Assembly: GCA_900893395.1 (NCBI GenBank)
Contig: CAAHFI010523879.1
Span: forward strand, 1 to 37,578
Direction: 5' to 3'
Source of the DNA: Euglena gracilis
Lineage: Eukaryota; Euglenozoa; Euglenophyceae; Euglenales; Euglenaceae
DNA: 37,578 nucleotides
Part shown: positions 10,960 to 23,900 of the stretch, one piece after another
Layout of the letters: every line of letters begins with the position of its first letter
How positions within the stretch are numbered: position 1 is the first letter of the stretch
Notes under the pieces: model-generated
The model's database searches: none
Told to the model about the DNA's origin: nothing
What the model saw: only the letters and a program-made list of their open reading frames with translations
Program-made: the position numbers and the translations under genes

Positions 10960-11009
10960 CGGGGATCTCAATGGGAACCCAATCGGGGATCGCAATGGGA
11001 ACCCCCAAT
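10960..11009. repeat. Partial duplication inside a unit at the left-block/core boundary
   Basis: A short part of the unit occurs twice in tandem: 10960-10983 (cggggatctcaatggg, then aacccaat) and 10984-11009 (cggggatcgcaatggg, then aacccccaat). The first copy has the left-block TCTCAA variant and the second has the core TCGCAA with five C. From here to the right the array is uniform, so this looks like a recombination scar joining two unit types. Confidence 0.85.
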
Positions 11010-11797
11010 CGGTTTCCAGTTTTAGGGCCAAATCACGGTTTCCCATAGGCCCAGGTATGGGGACCAGGCTGTACTGACATTTGGGGCCGTCTTCCACCCC
11101 TCCAAAACTGTCGATATCTGGCTAGTTTTTTGATATCCGCATGTTTTTCACACCCGTAGGCACTAATCCGGCCGGCACATCGGAATAGCTATACCGGGGA
11201 TCGCAATGGGAACCCCAATCGGTTTCCAGTTTTAGGGCCAAATCACGGTTTCCCATAGGCCCAGGTATGGGGACCAGGCTGTACTGACATTTGGGGCCGT
11301 CTTCCACCCCTCCAAAACTGTCGATATCTGGCTAGTTTTTTGATATCCGCATGTTTTTCACACCCGTAGGCACTAATCCGGCCGGCACATCGGAATAGCT
11401 ATACCGGGGATCGCAATGGGAACCCCCAATCGGTTTCCAGTTTTAGGGCCAAATCACGGTTTCCCATAGGCCCAGGTATGGGGACCAGGCTGTACTGACA
11501 TTTGGGGCCGTCTTCCACCCCTCCAAAACTGTCGATATCTGGCTAGTTTTTTGATATCCGCATGTTTTTCACACCCGTAGGCACTAATCCGGCCGGCACA
11601 TCGGAATAGCATACCGGGGATCGCAATGGGAACCCCAATCGGTTTCCAGTTTTAGGGCCAAATCACGGTTTCCCATAGGCCCAGGTATGGGGACCAGGCT
11701 GTACTGACATTTGGGGCCGTCTTCCACCCCTCCAAAACTGTCGATATCTGGCTAGTTTTTTGATATCCGCATGTTTTTCACACCCGTAGGCACTAAT

Positions 11798-11805
11798 CCG
11801 GCCGG
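11798..11805. repeat. CCGGCCGG palindrome in the satellite unit
   Basis: An 8-bp perfect palindrome sits in the first quarter of the unit and is kept in nearly all copies. It contains two of the unit's 11 CpG sites and overlaps sites for methylation-sensitive enzymes, so it could be used to probe DNA methylation of the array. A protein-binding role is only a possibility. Confidence 0.7.
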
Positions 11806-11881
11806 CACATCGGAATAGCATACCGGGGATCGCAATGGGAACCCCCAATCGGTTTCCAGTTTTAGGGCCAAATCACGGTTT

Positions 11882-11901
11882 CCCATAGGCCCAGGTATGG
11901 G
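11882..11901. repeat. Short inverted repeat in the satellite unit
   Basis: CCCATA and TATGGG flank an 8-base ggcccagg loop, giving a 6-bp stem. It recurs in almost every unit. In two right-edge units the left arm reads CCCATG, which would still pair as a G-U wobble in RNA. The stem is short, and whether it forms in DNA or RNA is unknown. Confidence 0.6.
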
Positions 11902-11952
11902 GACCAGGCTGTACTGACATTTGGGGCCGTCTTCCACCCCTCCAAAACTGTC

Positions 11953-11977
11953 GATATCTGGCTAGTTTTTTGATATC
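11953..11977. repeat. GATATC pair flanking the T-run
   Basis: Two GATATC palindromes lie 19 bp apart around the TGGCTAG plus six-T segment at the unit junction. Units lacking the G before ATATCC lose the second site. This is the most length-variable part of the repeat. It gives a natural EcoRV ladder and marks where slippage is concentrated. Confidence 0.75.
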
Positions 11978-14900
11978 CGCATGTTTTTCACACCCGTAGG
12001 CACTAATCCGGCCGGCACATCGGAATACCATACCGGGGATCGCAATGGGAACCCCCAATCGGTTTCCAGTTTTAGGGCCAAATCACGGTTTCCCATAGGC
12101 CCAGGTATGGGGACCAGGCTGTACTGACATTTGGGGCCGTCTTCCACCCCTCCAAAACTGTCGATATCTGGCTAGTTTTTTGATATCCGCATGTTTTTCA
12201 CACCCGTAGGCACTAATCCGGCCGGCACATCGGAATACCATACCGGGGATCGCAATGGGAACCCCCAATCGGTTTCCAGTTTTAGGGCCAAATCACGGTT
12301 TCCCATAGGCCCAGGTATGGGGACCAGGCTGTACTGACATTTGGGGCCGTCTTCCACCCCTCCAAAACTGTCGATATCTGGCTAGTTTTTTGATATCCGC
12401 ATGTTTTTCACACCCGTAGGCACTAATCCGGCCGGCACATCGGAATAGCTATACCGGGGATCGCAATGGGAACCCCAATCGGTTTCCAGTTTTAGGGCCA
12501 AATCACGGTTTCCCATAGGCCCAGGTATGGGGACCAGGCTGTACTGACATTTGGGGCCGTCTTCCACCCCTCCAAAACTGTCGATATCTGGCTAGTTTTT
12601 TTGATATCCGCATGTTTTTCACACCCGTAGGCACTAATCCGGCCGGCACATCGGAATACCATACCGGGGATCGCAATGGGAACCCCCAATCGGTTTCCAG
12701 TTTTAGGGCCAAATCACGGTTTCCCATAGGCCCAGGTATGGGGACCAGGCTGTACTGACATTTGGGGCCGTCTTCCACCCCTCCAAAACTGTCGATATCT
12801 GGCTAGTTTTTTGATATCCGCATGTTTTTCACACCCGTAGGCACTAATCCGGCCGGCACATCGGAATAGCTACCGGGGATCGCAATGGGAACCCCCAATC
12901 GGTTTCCAGTTTTAGGGCCAAATCACGGTTTCCCATAGGCCCAGGTATGGGGACCAGGCTGTACTGACATTTGGGGCCGTCTTCCACCCCTCCAAAACTG
13001 TCGATATCTGGCTAGTTTTTTGATATCCGCATGTTTTTCACACCCGTAGGCACTAATCCGGCCGGCACATCGGAATACCTATACCGGGGATCGCAATGGG
13101 AACCCCCAATCGGTTTCCAGTTTTAGGGCCAAATCACGGTTTCCCATAGGCCCAGGTATGGGGACCAGGCTGTACTGACATTTGGGGCCGTCTTCCACCC
13201 CTCCAAAACTGTCGATATCTGGCTAGTTTTTTATATCCGCATGTTTTTCACACCCGTAGGCACTAATCCGGCCGGCACATCGGAATAGCTATACCGGGGA
13301 TCGCAATGGGAACCCCCAATCGGTTTCCAGTTTTAGGGCCAAATCACGGTTTCCCATAGGCCCAGGTATGGGGACCAGGCTGTACTGACATTTGGGGCCG
13401 TCTTCCACCCCTCCAAAACTGTCGATATCTGGCTAGTTTTTTGATATCCGCATGTTTTTCACACCCGTAGGCACTAATCCGGCCGGCACATCGGAATACC
13501 ATACCGGGGATCGCAATGGGAACCCCCAATCGGTTTCCAGTTTTAGGGCCAAATCACGGTTTCCCATAGGCCCAGGTATGGGGACCAGGCTGTACTGACA
13601 TTTGGGGCCGTCTTCCACCCCTCCAAAACTGTCGATATCTGGCTAGTTTTTTGATATCCGCATGTTTTTCACACCCGTAGGCACTAATCCGGCCGGCACA
13701 TCGGAATAGCTATACCGGGGATCGCAATGGGAACCCCAATCGGTTTCCAGTTTTAGGGCCAAATCACGGTTTCCCATAGGCCCAGGTATGGGGACCAGGC
13801 TGTACTGACATTTGGGGCCGTCTTCCACCCCTCCAAAACTGTCGATATCTGGCTAGTTTTTTGATATCCGCATGTTTTTCACACCCGTAGGCACTAATCC
13901 GGCCGGCACATCGGAATAGCATACCGGGGATCGCAATGGGAACCCCCAATCGGTTTCCAGTTTTAGGGCCAAATCACGGTTTCCCATAGGCCCAGGTATG
14001 GGGACCAGGCTGTACTGACATTTGGGGCCGTCTTCCACCCCTCCAAAACTGTCGATATCTGGCTAGTTTTTTGATATCCGCATGTTTTTCACACCCGTAG
14101 GCACTAATCCGGCCGGCACATCGGAATCATACCGGGGATCGCAATGGGAACCCCCAATCGGTTTCCAGTTTTAGGGCCAAATCACGGTTTCCCATAGGCC
14201 CAGGTATGGGGACCAGGCTGTACTGACATTTGGGGCCGTCTTCCACCCCTCCAAAACTGTCGATATCTGGCTAGTTTTTTATATCCGCATGTTTTTCACA
14301 CCCGTAGGCACTAATCCGGCCGGCACATCGGAATACCATACCGGGGATCGCAATGGGAACCCCAATCGGTTTCCAGTTTTAGGGCCAAATCACGGTTTCC
14401 CATAGGCCCAGGTATGGGGACCAGGCTGTACTGACATTTGGGGCCGTCTTCCACCCCTCCAAAACTGTCGATATCTGGCTAGTTTTTTGATATCCGCATG
14501 TTTTTCACACCCGTAGGCACTAATCCGGCCGGCACATCGGAATAGCATACCGGGGATCGCAATGGGAACCCCAATCGGTTTCCAGTTTTAGGGCCAAATC
14601 ACGGTTTCCCATAGGCCCAGGTATGGGGACCAGGCTGTACTGACATTTGGGGCCGTCTTCCACCCCTCCAAAACTGTCGATATCTGGCTAGTTTTTTGAT
14701 ATCCGCATGTTTTTCACACCCGTAGGCACTAATCCGGCCGGCACATCGGAATACATACCGGGGATCGCAATGGGAACCCCAATCGGTTTCCAGTTTTAGG
14801 GCCAAATCACGGTTTCCCATAGGCCCAGGTATGGGGACCAGGCTGTACTGACATTTGGGGCCGTCTTCCACCCCTCCAAAACTGTCGATATCTGGCTTTT

Positions 14901-17900
14901 TTTGATATCCGCATGTTTTTCACACCCGTAGGCACTAATCCGGCCGGCACATCGGAATACCATACCGGGGATCGCAATGGGAACCCCAATCGGTTTCCAG
15001 TTTTAGGGCCAAATCACGGTTTCCCATAGGCCCAGGTATGGGGACCAGGCTGTACTGACATTTGGGGCCGTCTTCCACCCCTCCAAAACTGTCGATATCT
15101 GGCTAGTTTTTTGATATCCGCATGTTTTTCACACCCGTAGGCACTAATCCGGCCGGCACATCGGAATAGCATACCGGGGATCGCAATGGGAACCCCCAAT
15201 CGGTTTCCAGTTTTAGGGCCAAATCACGGTTTCCCATAGGCCCAGGTATGGGGACCAGGCTGTACTGACATTTGGGGCCGTCTTCCACCCCTCCAAAACT
15301 GTCGATATCTGGCTAGTTTTTTGATATCCGCATGTTTTTCACACCCGTAGGCACTAATCCGGCCGGCACATCGGAATAGCATACCGGGGATCGCAATGGG
15401 AACCCCCAATCGGTTTCCAGTTTTAGGGCCAAATCACGGTTTCCCATAGGCCCAGGTATGGGGACCAGGCTGTACTGACATTTGGGGCCGTCTTCCACCC
15501 CTCCAAAACTGTCGATATCTGGCTAGTTTTTTATATCCGCATGTTTTTCACACCCGTAGGCACTAATCCGGCCGGCACATCGGAATAGCATACCGGGGAT
15601 CGCAATGGGAACCCCCAATCGGTTTCCAGTTTTAGGGCCAAATCACGGTTTCCCATAGGCCCAGGTATGGGGACCAGGCTGTACTGACATTTGGGGCCGT
15701 CTTCCACCCCTCCAAAACTGTCGATATCTGGCTAGTTTTTTGATATCCGCATGTTTTTCACACCCGTAGGCACTAATCCGGCCGGCACATCGGAATAGCA
15801 TACCGGGGATCGCAATGGGAACCCCCAATCGGTTTCCAGTTTTAGGGCCAAATCACGGTTTCCCATAGGCCCAGGTATGGGGACCAGGCTGTACTGACAT
15901 TTGGGGCCGTCTTCCACCCCTCCAAAACTGTCGATATCTGGCTAGTTTTTTGATATCCGCATGTTTTTCACACCCGTAGGCACTAATCCGGCCGGCACAT
16001 CGGAATACCTATACCGGGGATCGCAATGGGAACCCCAATCGGTTTCCAGTTTTAGGGCCAAATCACGGTTTCCCATAGGCCCAGGTATGGGGACCAGGCT
16101 GTACTGACATTTGGGGCCGTCTTCCACCCCTCCAAAACTGTCGATATCTGGCTAGTTTTTTGATATCCGCATGTTTTTCACACCCGTAGGCACTAATCCG
16201 GCCGGCACATCGGAATAGCTACCGGGGATCGCAATGGGAACCCCCAATCGGTTTCCAGTTTTAGGGCCAAATCACGGTTTCCCATAGGCCCAGGTATGGG
16301 GACCAGGCTGTACTGACATTTGGGGCCGTCTTCCACCCCTCCAAAACTGTCGATATCTGGCTAGTTTTTTATATCCGCATGTTTTTCACACCCGTAGGCA
16401 CTAATCCGGCCGGCACATCGGAATAGCATACCGGGGATCGCAATGGGAACCCCAATCGGTTTCCAGTTTTAGGGCCAAATCACGGTTTCCCATAGGCCCA
16501 GGTATGGGGACCAGGCTGTACTGACATTTGGGGCCGTCTTCCACCCCTCCAAAACTGTCGATATCTGGCTAGTTTTTTATATCCGCATGTTTTTCACACC
16601 CGTAGGCACTAATCCGGCCGGCACATCGGAATAGCATACCGGGGATCGCAATGGGAACCCCAATCGGTTTCCAGTTTTAGGGCCAAATCACGGTTTCCCA
16701 TAGGCCCAGGTATGGGGACCAGGCTGTACTGACATTTGGGGCCGTCTTCCACCCCTCCAAAACTGTCGATATCTGGCTAGTTTTTTATATCCGCATGTTT
16801 TTCACACCCGTAGGCACTAATCCGGCCGGCACATCGGAATAGCTACCGGGGATCGCAATGGGAACCCCAATCGGTTTCCAGTTTTAGGGCCAAATCACGG
16901 TTTCCCATAGGCCCAGGTATGGGGACCAGGCTGTACTGACATTTGGGGCCGTCTTCCACCCCTCCAAAACTGTCGATATCTGGCTAGTTTTTTATATCCG
17001 CATGTTTTTCACACCCGTAGGCACTAATCCGGCCGGCACATCGGAATAGCATACCGGGGATCGCAATGGGAACCCCCAATCGGTTTCCAGTTTTAGGGCC
17101 AAATCACGGTTTCCCATAGGCCCAGGTATGGGGACCAGGCTGTACTGACATTTGGGGCCGTCTTCCACCCCTCCAAAACTGTCGATATCTGGCTAGTTTT
17201 TTATATCCGCATGTTTTTCACACCCGTAGGCACTAATCCGGCCGGCACATCGGAATAGCATACCGGGGATCGCAATGGGAACCCCAATCGGTTTCCAGTT
17301 TTAGGGCCAAATCACGGTTTCCCATAGGCCCAGGTATGGGGACCAGGCTGTACTGACATTTGGGGCCGTCTTCCACCCCTCCAAAACTGTCGATATCTGG
17401 CTAGTTTTTTGATATCCGCATGTTTTTCACACCCGTAGGCACTAATCCGGCCGGCACATCGGAATACCATACCGGGGATCGCAATGGGAACCCCCAATCG
17501 GTTTCCAGTTTTAGGGCCAAATCACGGTTTCCCATAGGCCCAGGTATGGGGACCAGGCTGTACTGACATTTGGGGCCGTCTTCCACCCCTCCAAAACTGT
17601 CGATATCTGGCTAGTTTTTTATATCCGCATGTTTTTCACACCCGTAGGCACTAATCCGGCCGGCACATCGGAATACCATACCGGGGATCGCAATGGGAAC
17701 CCCCAATCGGTTTCCAGTTTTAGGGCCAAATCACGGTTTCCCATAGGCCCAGGTATGGGGACCAGGCTGTACTGACATTTGGGGCCGTCTTCCACCCCTC
17801 CAAAACTGTCGATATCTGGCTAGTTTTTTGATATCCGCATGTTTTTCACACCCGTAGGCACTAATCCGGCCGGCACATCGGAATAGCATACCGGGGATCG

Positions 17901-20900
17901 CAATGGGAACCCCAATCGGTTTCCAGTTTTAGGGCCAAATCACGGTTTCCCATAGGCCCAGGTATGGGGACCAGGCTGTACTGACATTTGGGGCCGTCTT
18001 CCACCCCTCCAAAACTGTCGATATCTGGCTAGTTTTTTGATATCCGCATGTTTTTCACACCCGTAGGCACTAATCCGGCCGGCACATCGGAATAGCATAC
18101 CGGGGATCGCAATGGGAACCCCCAATCGGTTTCCAGTTTTAGGGCCAAATCACGGTTTCCCATAGGCCCAGGTATGGGGACCAGGCTGTACTGACATTTG
18201 GGGCCGTCTTCCACCCCTCCAAAACTGTCGATATCTGGCTAGTTTTTTGATATCCGCATGTTTTTCACACCCGTAGGCACTAATCCGGCCGGCACATCGG
18301 AATAGCATACCGGGGATCGCAATGGGAACCCCCAATCGGTTTCCAGTTTTAGGGCCAAATCACGGTTTCCCATAGGCCCAGGTATGGGGACCAGGCTGTA
18401 CTGACATTTGGGGCCGTCTTCCACCCCTCCAAAACTGTCGATATCTGGCTAGTTTTTTGATATCCGCATGTTTTTCACACCCGTAGGCACTAATCCGGCC
18501 GGCACATCGGAATACCATACCGGGGATCGCAATGGGAACCCCCAATCGGTTTCCAGTTTTAGGGCCAAATCACGGTTTCCCATAGGCCCAGGTATGGGGA
18601 CCAGGCTGTACTGACATTTGGGGCCGTCTTCCACCCCTCCAAAACTGTCGATATCTGGCTAGTTTTTTATATCCGCATGTTTTTCACACCCGTAGGCACT
18701 AATCCGGCCGGCACATCGGAATACCATACCGGGGATCGCAATGGGAACCCCAATCGGTTTCCAGTTTTAGGGCCAAATCACGGTTTCCCATAGGCCCAGG
18801 TATGGGGACCAGGCTGTACTGACATTTGGGGCCGTCTTCCACCCCTCCAAAACTGTCGATATCTGGCTAGTTTTTTATATCCGCATGTTTTTCACACCCG
18901 TAGGCACTAATCCGGCCGGCACATCGGAATACCATACCGGGGATCGCAATGGGAACCCCAATCGGTTTCCAGTTTTAGGGCCAAATCACGGTTTCCCATA
19001 GGCCCAGGTATGGGGACCAGGCTGTACTGACATTTGGGGCCGTCTTCCACCCCTCCAAAACTGTCGATATCTGGCTAGTTTTTTGATATCCGCATGTTTT
19101 TCACACCCGTAGGCACTAATCCGGCCGGCACATCGGAATAGCATACCGGGGATCGCAATGGGAACCCCAATCGGTTTCCAGTTTTAGGGCCAAATCACGG
19201 TTTCCCATAGGCCCAGGTATGGGGACCAGGCTGTACTGACATTTGGGGCCGTCTTCCACCCCTCCAAAACTGTCGATATCTGGCTAGTTTTTTATATCCG
19301 CATGTTTTTCACACCCGTAGGCACTAATCCGGCCGGCACATCGGAATAGCTACCGGGGATCGCAATGGGAACCCCCAATCGGTTTCCAGTTTTAGGGCCA
19401 AATCACGGTTTCCCATAGGCCCAGGTATGGGGACCAGGCTGTACTGACATTTGGGGCCGTCTTCCACCCCTCCAAAACTGTCGATATCTGGCTAGTTTTT
19501 TGATATCCGCATGTTTTTCACACCCGTAGGCACTAATCCGGCCGGCACATCGGAATAGCATACCGGGGATCGCAATGGGAACCCCCAATCGGTTTCCAGT
19601 TTTAGGGCCAAATCACGGTTTCCCATAGGCCCAGGTATGGGGACCAGGCTGTACTGACATTTGGGGCCGTCTTCCACCCCTCCAAAACTGTCGATATCTG
19701 GCTAGTTTTTTGATATCCGCATGTTTTTCACACCCGTAGGCACTAATCCGGCCGGCACATCGGAATACCATACCGGGGATCGCAATGGGAACCCCAATCG
19801 GTTTCCAGTTTTAGGGCCAAATCACGGTTTCCCATAGGCCCAGGTATGGGGACCAGGCTGTACTGACATTTGGGGCCGTCTTCCACCCCTCCAAAACTGT
19901 CGATATCTGGCTAGTTTTTTGATATCCGCATGTTTTTCACACCCGTAGGCACTAATCCGGCCGGCACATCGGAATAGCATACCGGGGATCGCAATGGGAA
20001 CCCCCAATCGGTTTCCAGTTTTAGGGCCAAATCACGGTTTCCCATAGGCCCAGGTATGGGGACCAGGCTGTACTGACATTTGGGGCCGTCTTCCACCCCT
20101 CCAAAACTGTCGATATCTGGCTAGTTTTTTATATCCGCATGTTTTTCACACCCGTAGGCACTAATCCGGCCGGCACATCGGAATACCATACCGGGGATCG
20201 CAATGGGAACCCCCAATCGGTTTCCAGTTTTAGGGCCAAATCACGGTTTCCCATAGGCCCAGGTATGGGGACCAGGCTGTACTGACATTTGGGGCCGTCT
20301 TCCACCCCTCCAAAACTGTCGATATCTGGCTAGTTTTTTGATATCCGCATGTTTTTCACACCCGTAGGCACTAATCCGGCCGGCACATCGGAATAGCATA
20401 CCGGGGATTCGCAATGGGAACCCCCAATCGGTTTCCAGTTTTAGGGCCAAATCACGGTTTCCCATAGGCCCAGGTATGGGGACCAGGCTGTACTGACATT
20501 TGGGGCCGTCTTCCACCCCTCCAAAACTGTCGATATCTGGCTAGTTTTTGATATCCGCATGTTTTTCACACCCGTAGGCACTAATCCGGCCGGCACATCG
20601 GAATAGCATACCGGGGATCGCAATGGGAACCCCAATCGGTTTCCAGTTTTAGGGCCAAATCACGGTTTCCCATAGGCCCAGGTATGGGGACCAGGCTGTA
20701 CTGACATTTGGGGCCGTCTTCCACCCCTCCAAAACTGTCGATATCTGGCTAGTTTTTTGATATCCGCATGTTTTTCACACCCGTAGGCACTAATCCGGCC
20801 GGCACATCGGAATAGCATACCGGGGATCGCAATGGGAACCCCCAATCGGTTTCCAGTTTTAGGGCCAAATCACGGTTTCCCATAGGCCCAGGTATGGGGA

Positions 20901-23900
20901 CCAGGCTGTACTGACATTTGGGGCCGTCTTCCACCCCTCCAAAACTGTCGATATCTGGCTAGTTTTTTGATATCCGCATGTTTTTCACACCCGTAGGCAC
21001 TAATCCGGCCGGCACATCGGAATAGCATACCGGGGATCGCAATGGGAACCCCAATCGGTTTCCAGTTTTAGGGCCAAATCACGGTTTCCCATAGGCCCAG
21101 GTATGGGACCAGGCTGTACTGACATTTGGGGCCGTCTTCCACCCCTCCAAAACTGTCGATATCTGGCTAGTTTTTTATATCCGCATGTTTTTCACACCCG
21201 TAGGCACTAATCCGGCCGGCACATCGGAATAGCATACCGGGGATCGCAATGGGAACCCCAATCGGTTTCCAGTTTTAGGGCCAAATCACGGTTTCCCATA
21301 GGCCCAGGTATGGGGACCAGGCTGTACTGACATTTGGGGCCGTCTTCCACCCCTCCAAAACTGTCGATATCTGGCTAGTTTTTTGATATCCGCATGTTTT
21401 TCACACCCGTAGGCACTAATCCGGCCGGCACATCGGAATACCATACCGGGGATCGCAATGGGAACCCCAATCGGTTTCCAGTTTTAGGGCCAAATCACGG
21501 TTTCCCATAGGCCCAGGTATGGGGACCAGGCTGTACTGACATTTGGGGCCGTCTTCCACCCCTCCAAAACTGTCGATATCTGGCTAGTTTTTTATATCCG
21601 CATGTTTTTCACACCCGTAGGCACTAATCCGGCCGGCACATCGGAATAGCATACCGGGGATCGCAATGGGAACCCCAATCGGTTTCCAGTTTTAGGGCCA
21701 AATCACGGTTTCCCATAGGCCCAGGTATGGGGACCAGGCTGTACTGACATTTGGGGCCGTCTTCCACCCCTCCAAAACTGTCGATATCTGGCTAGTTTTT
21801 TGATATCCGCATGTTTTTCACACCCGTAGGCACTAATCCGGCCGGCACATCGGAATAGCATACCGGGGATCGCAATGGGAACCCCCAATCGGTTTCCAGT
21901 TTTAGGGCCAAATCACGGTTTCCCATAGGCCCAGGTATGGGGACCAGGCTGTACTGACATTTGGGGCCGTCTTCCACCCCTCCAAAACTGTCGATATCTG
22001 GCTAGTTTTTTGATATCCGCATGTTTTTCACACCCGTAGGCACTAATCCGGCCGGCACATCGGAATACCATACCGGGGGCAATGGGAACCCCAATCGGTT
22101 TCCAGTTTTAGGGCCAAATCACGGTTTCCCATAGGCCCAGGTATGGGGACCAGGCTGTACTGACATTTGGGGCCGTCTTCCACCCCTCCAAAACTGTCGA
22201 TATCTGGCTAGTTTTTTGATATCCGCATGTTTTTCACACCCGTAGGCACTAATCCGGCCGGCACATCGGAATACCATACCGGGGATCGCAATGGGAACCC
22301 CAATCGGTTTCCAGTTTTAGGGCCAAATCACGGTTTCCCATAGGCCCAGGTATGGGGACCAGGCTGTACTGACATTTGGGGCCGTCTTCCACCCCTCCAA
22401 AACTGTCGATATCTGGCTAGTTTTTTGATATCCGCATGTTTTTCACACCCGTAGGCACTAATCCGGCCGGCACATCGGAATAGCATACCGGGGATCGCAA
22501 TGGGAACCCCAATCGGTTTCCAGTTTTAGGGCCAAATCACGGTTTCCCATAGGCCCAGGTATGGGGACCAGGCTGTACTGACATTTGGGGCCGTCTTCCA
22601 CCCCTCCAAAACTGTCGATATCTGGCTAGTTTTTGATATCCGCATGTTTTTCACACCCGTAGGCACTAATCCGGCCGGCACATCGGAATAGCATACCGGG
22701 GATCGCAATGGGAACCCCAATCGGTTTCCAGTTTTAGGGCCAAATCACGGTTTCCCATAGGCCCAGGTATGGGGACCAGGCTGTACTGACATTTGGGGCC
22801 GTCTTCCACCCCTCCAAAACTGTCGATATCTGGCTAGTTTTTTATATCCGCATGTTTTTCACACCCGTAGGCACTAATCCGGCCGGCACATCGGAATAGC
22901 ATACCGGGGATCGCAATGGGAACCCCAATCGGTTTCCAGTTTTAGGGCCAAATCACGGTTTCCCATAGGCCCAGGTATGGGGACCAGGCTGTACTGACAT
23001 TTGGGGCCGTCTTCCACCCCTCCAAAACTGTCGATATCTGGCTAGTTTTTTGATATCCGCATGTTTTTCACACCCGTAGGCACTAATCCGGCCGGCACAT
23101 CGGAATACCATACCGGGGATCGCAATGGGAACCCCCAATCGGTTTCCAGTTTTAGGGCCAAATCACGGTTTCCCATAGGCCCAGGTATGGGGACCAGGCT
23201 GTACTGACATTTGGGGCCGTCTTCCACCCCTCCAAAACTGTCGATATCTGGCTAGTTTTTTATATCCGCATGTTTTTCACACCCGTAGGCACTAATCCGG
23301 CCGGCACATCGGAATAGCATACCGGGGATCGCAATGGGAACCCCAATCGGTTTCCAGTTTTAGGGCCAAATCACGGTTTCCCATAGGCCCAGGTATGGGG
23401 ACCAGGCTGTACTGACATTTGGGGCCGTCTTCCACCCCTCCAAAACTGTCGATATCTGGCTAGTTTTTTATATCCGCATGTTTTTCACACCCGTAGGCAC
23501 TAATCCGGCCGGCACATCGGAATAGCATACCGGGGATCGCAATGGGAACCCCCAATCGGTTTCCAGTTTTAGGGCCAAATCACGGTTTCCCATAGGCCCA
23601 GGTATGGGGACCAGGCTGTACTGACATTTGGGGCCGTCTTCCACCCCTCCAAAACTGTCGATATCTGGCTAGTTTTTTGATATCCGCATGTTTTTCACAC
23701 CCGTAGGCACTAATCCGGCCGGCACATCGGAATAGCATACCGGGGATCGCAATGGGAACCCCCAATCGGTTTCCAGTTTTAGGGCCAAATCACGGTTTCC
23801 CATAGGCCCAGGTATGGGGACCAGGCTGTACTGACATTTGGGGCCGTCTTCCACCCCTCCAAAACTGTCGATATCTGGCTAGTTTTTTGATATCCGCATG

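Larger units (their letters stand above)
5496..10983. repeat. Left, divergent block of the array
   Basis: Units here carry many single-base losses and small indels and a distinct variant set: most read GGAACCACCAATCGG where the core has a run of four or five C, many have TCTCAATGG where the core has TCGCAATGG, and the junction after cggaat is usually agctata. Unit length varies more than in the core, and two units are strongly shortened. The first unit runs from 5496 to 5699. The pattern fits an array edge that escapes homogenisation, although poor consensus quality would look similar. Confidence 0.85.
11762..11971. repeat. Reference 210-bp satellite unit
   Basis: This copy has the most common state at each variable site (agcata, five C, six T plus G) and is exactly 210 bp from one gatatccgc to the next. 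It is a suitable representative for homology searches. Because 210 is a multiple of three, reading frames stay in register from unit to unit when no indel intervenes. Confidence 0.95.

Noticed and set aside
11762-11971. CENP-B box in the satellite unit
   Set aside because: I looked for the TTCG-N4-A-N2-CGGG pattern on both strands. The nearest place, around ccccggtatgctattccga on the minus strand, does not fit the required bases.
11762-11971. SINE or tRNA-derived unit with Pol III promoter
   Set aside because: A TGGCTAG string and a T-run are present, but there is no B-box-like GGTTCGANNCC and no poly-A tail, and copies are strictly tandem rather than dispersed.
11762-11971. G-quadruplex-forming repeat
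   Set aside because: The GGGG runs in the unit are too far apart and too few to satisfy a usual quadruplex pattern within one strand segment.
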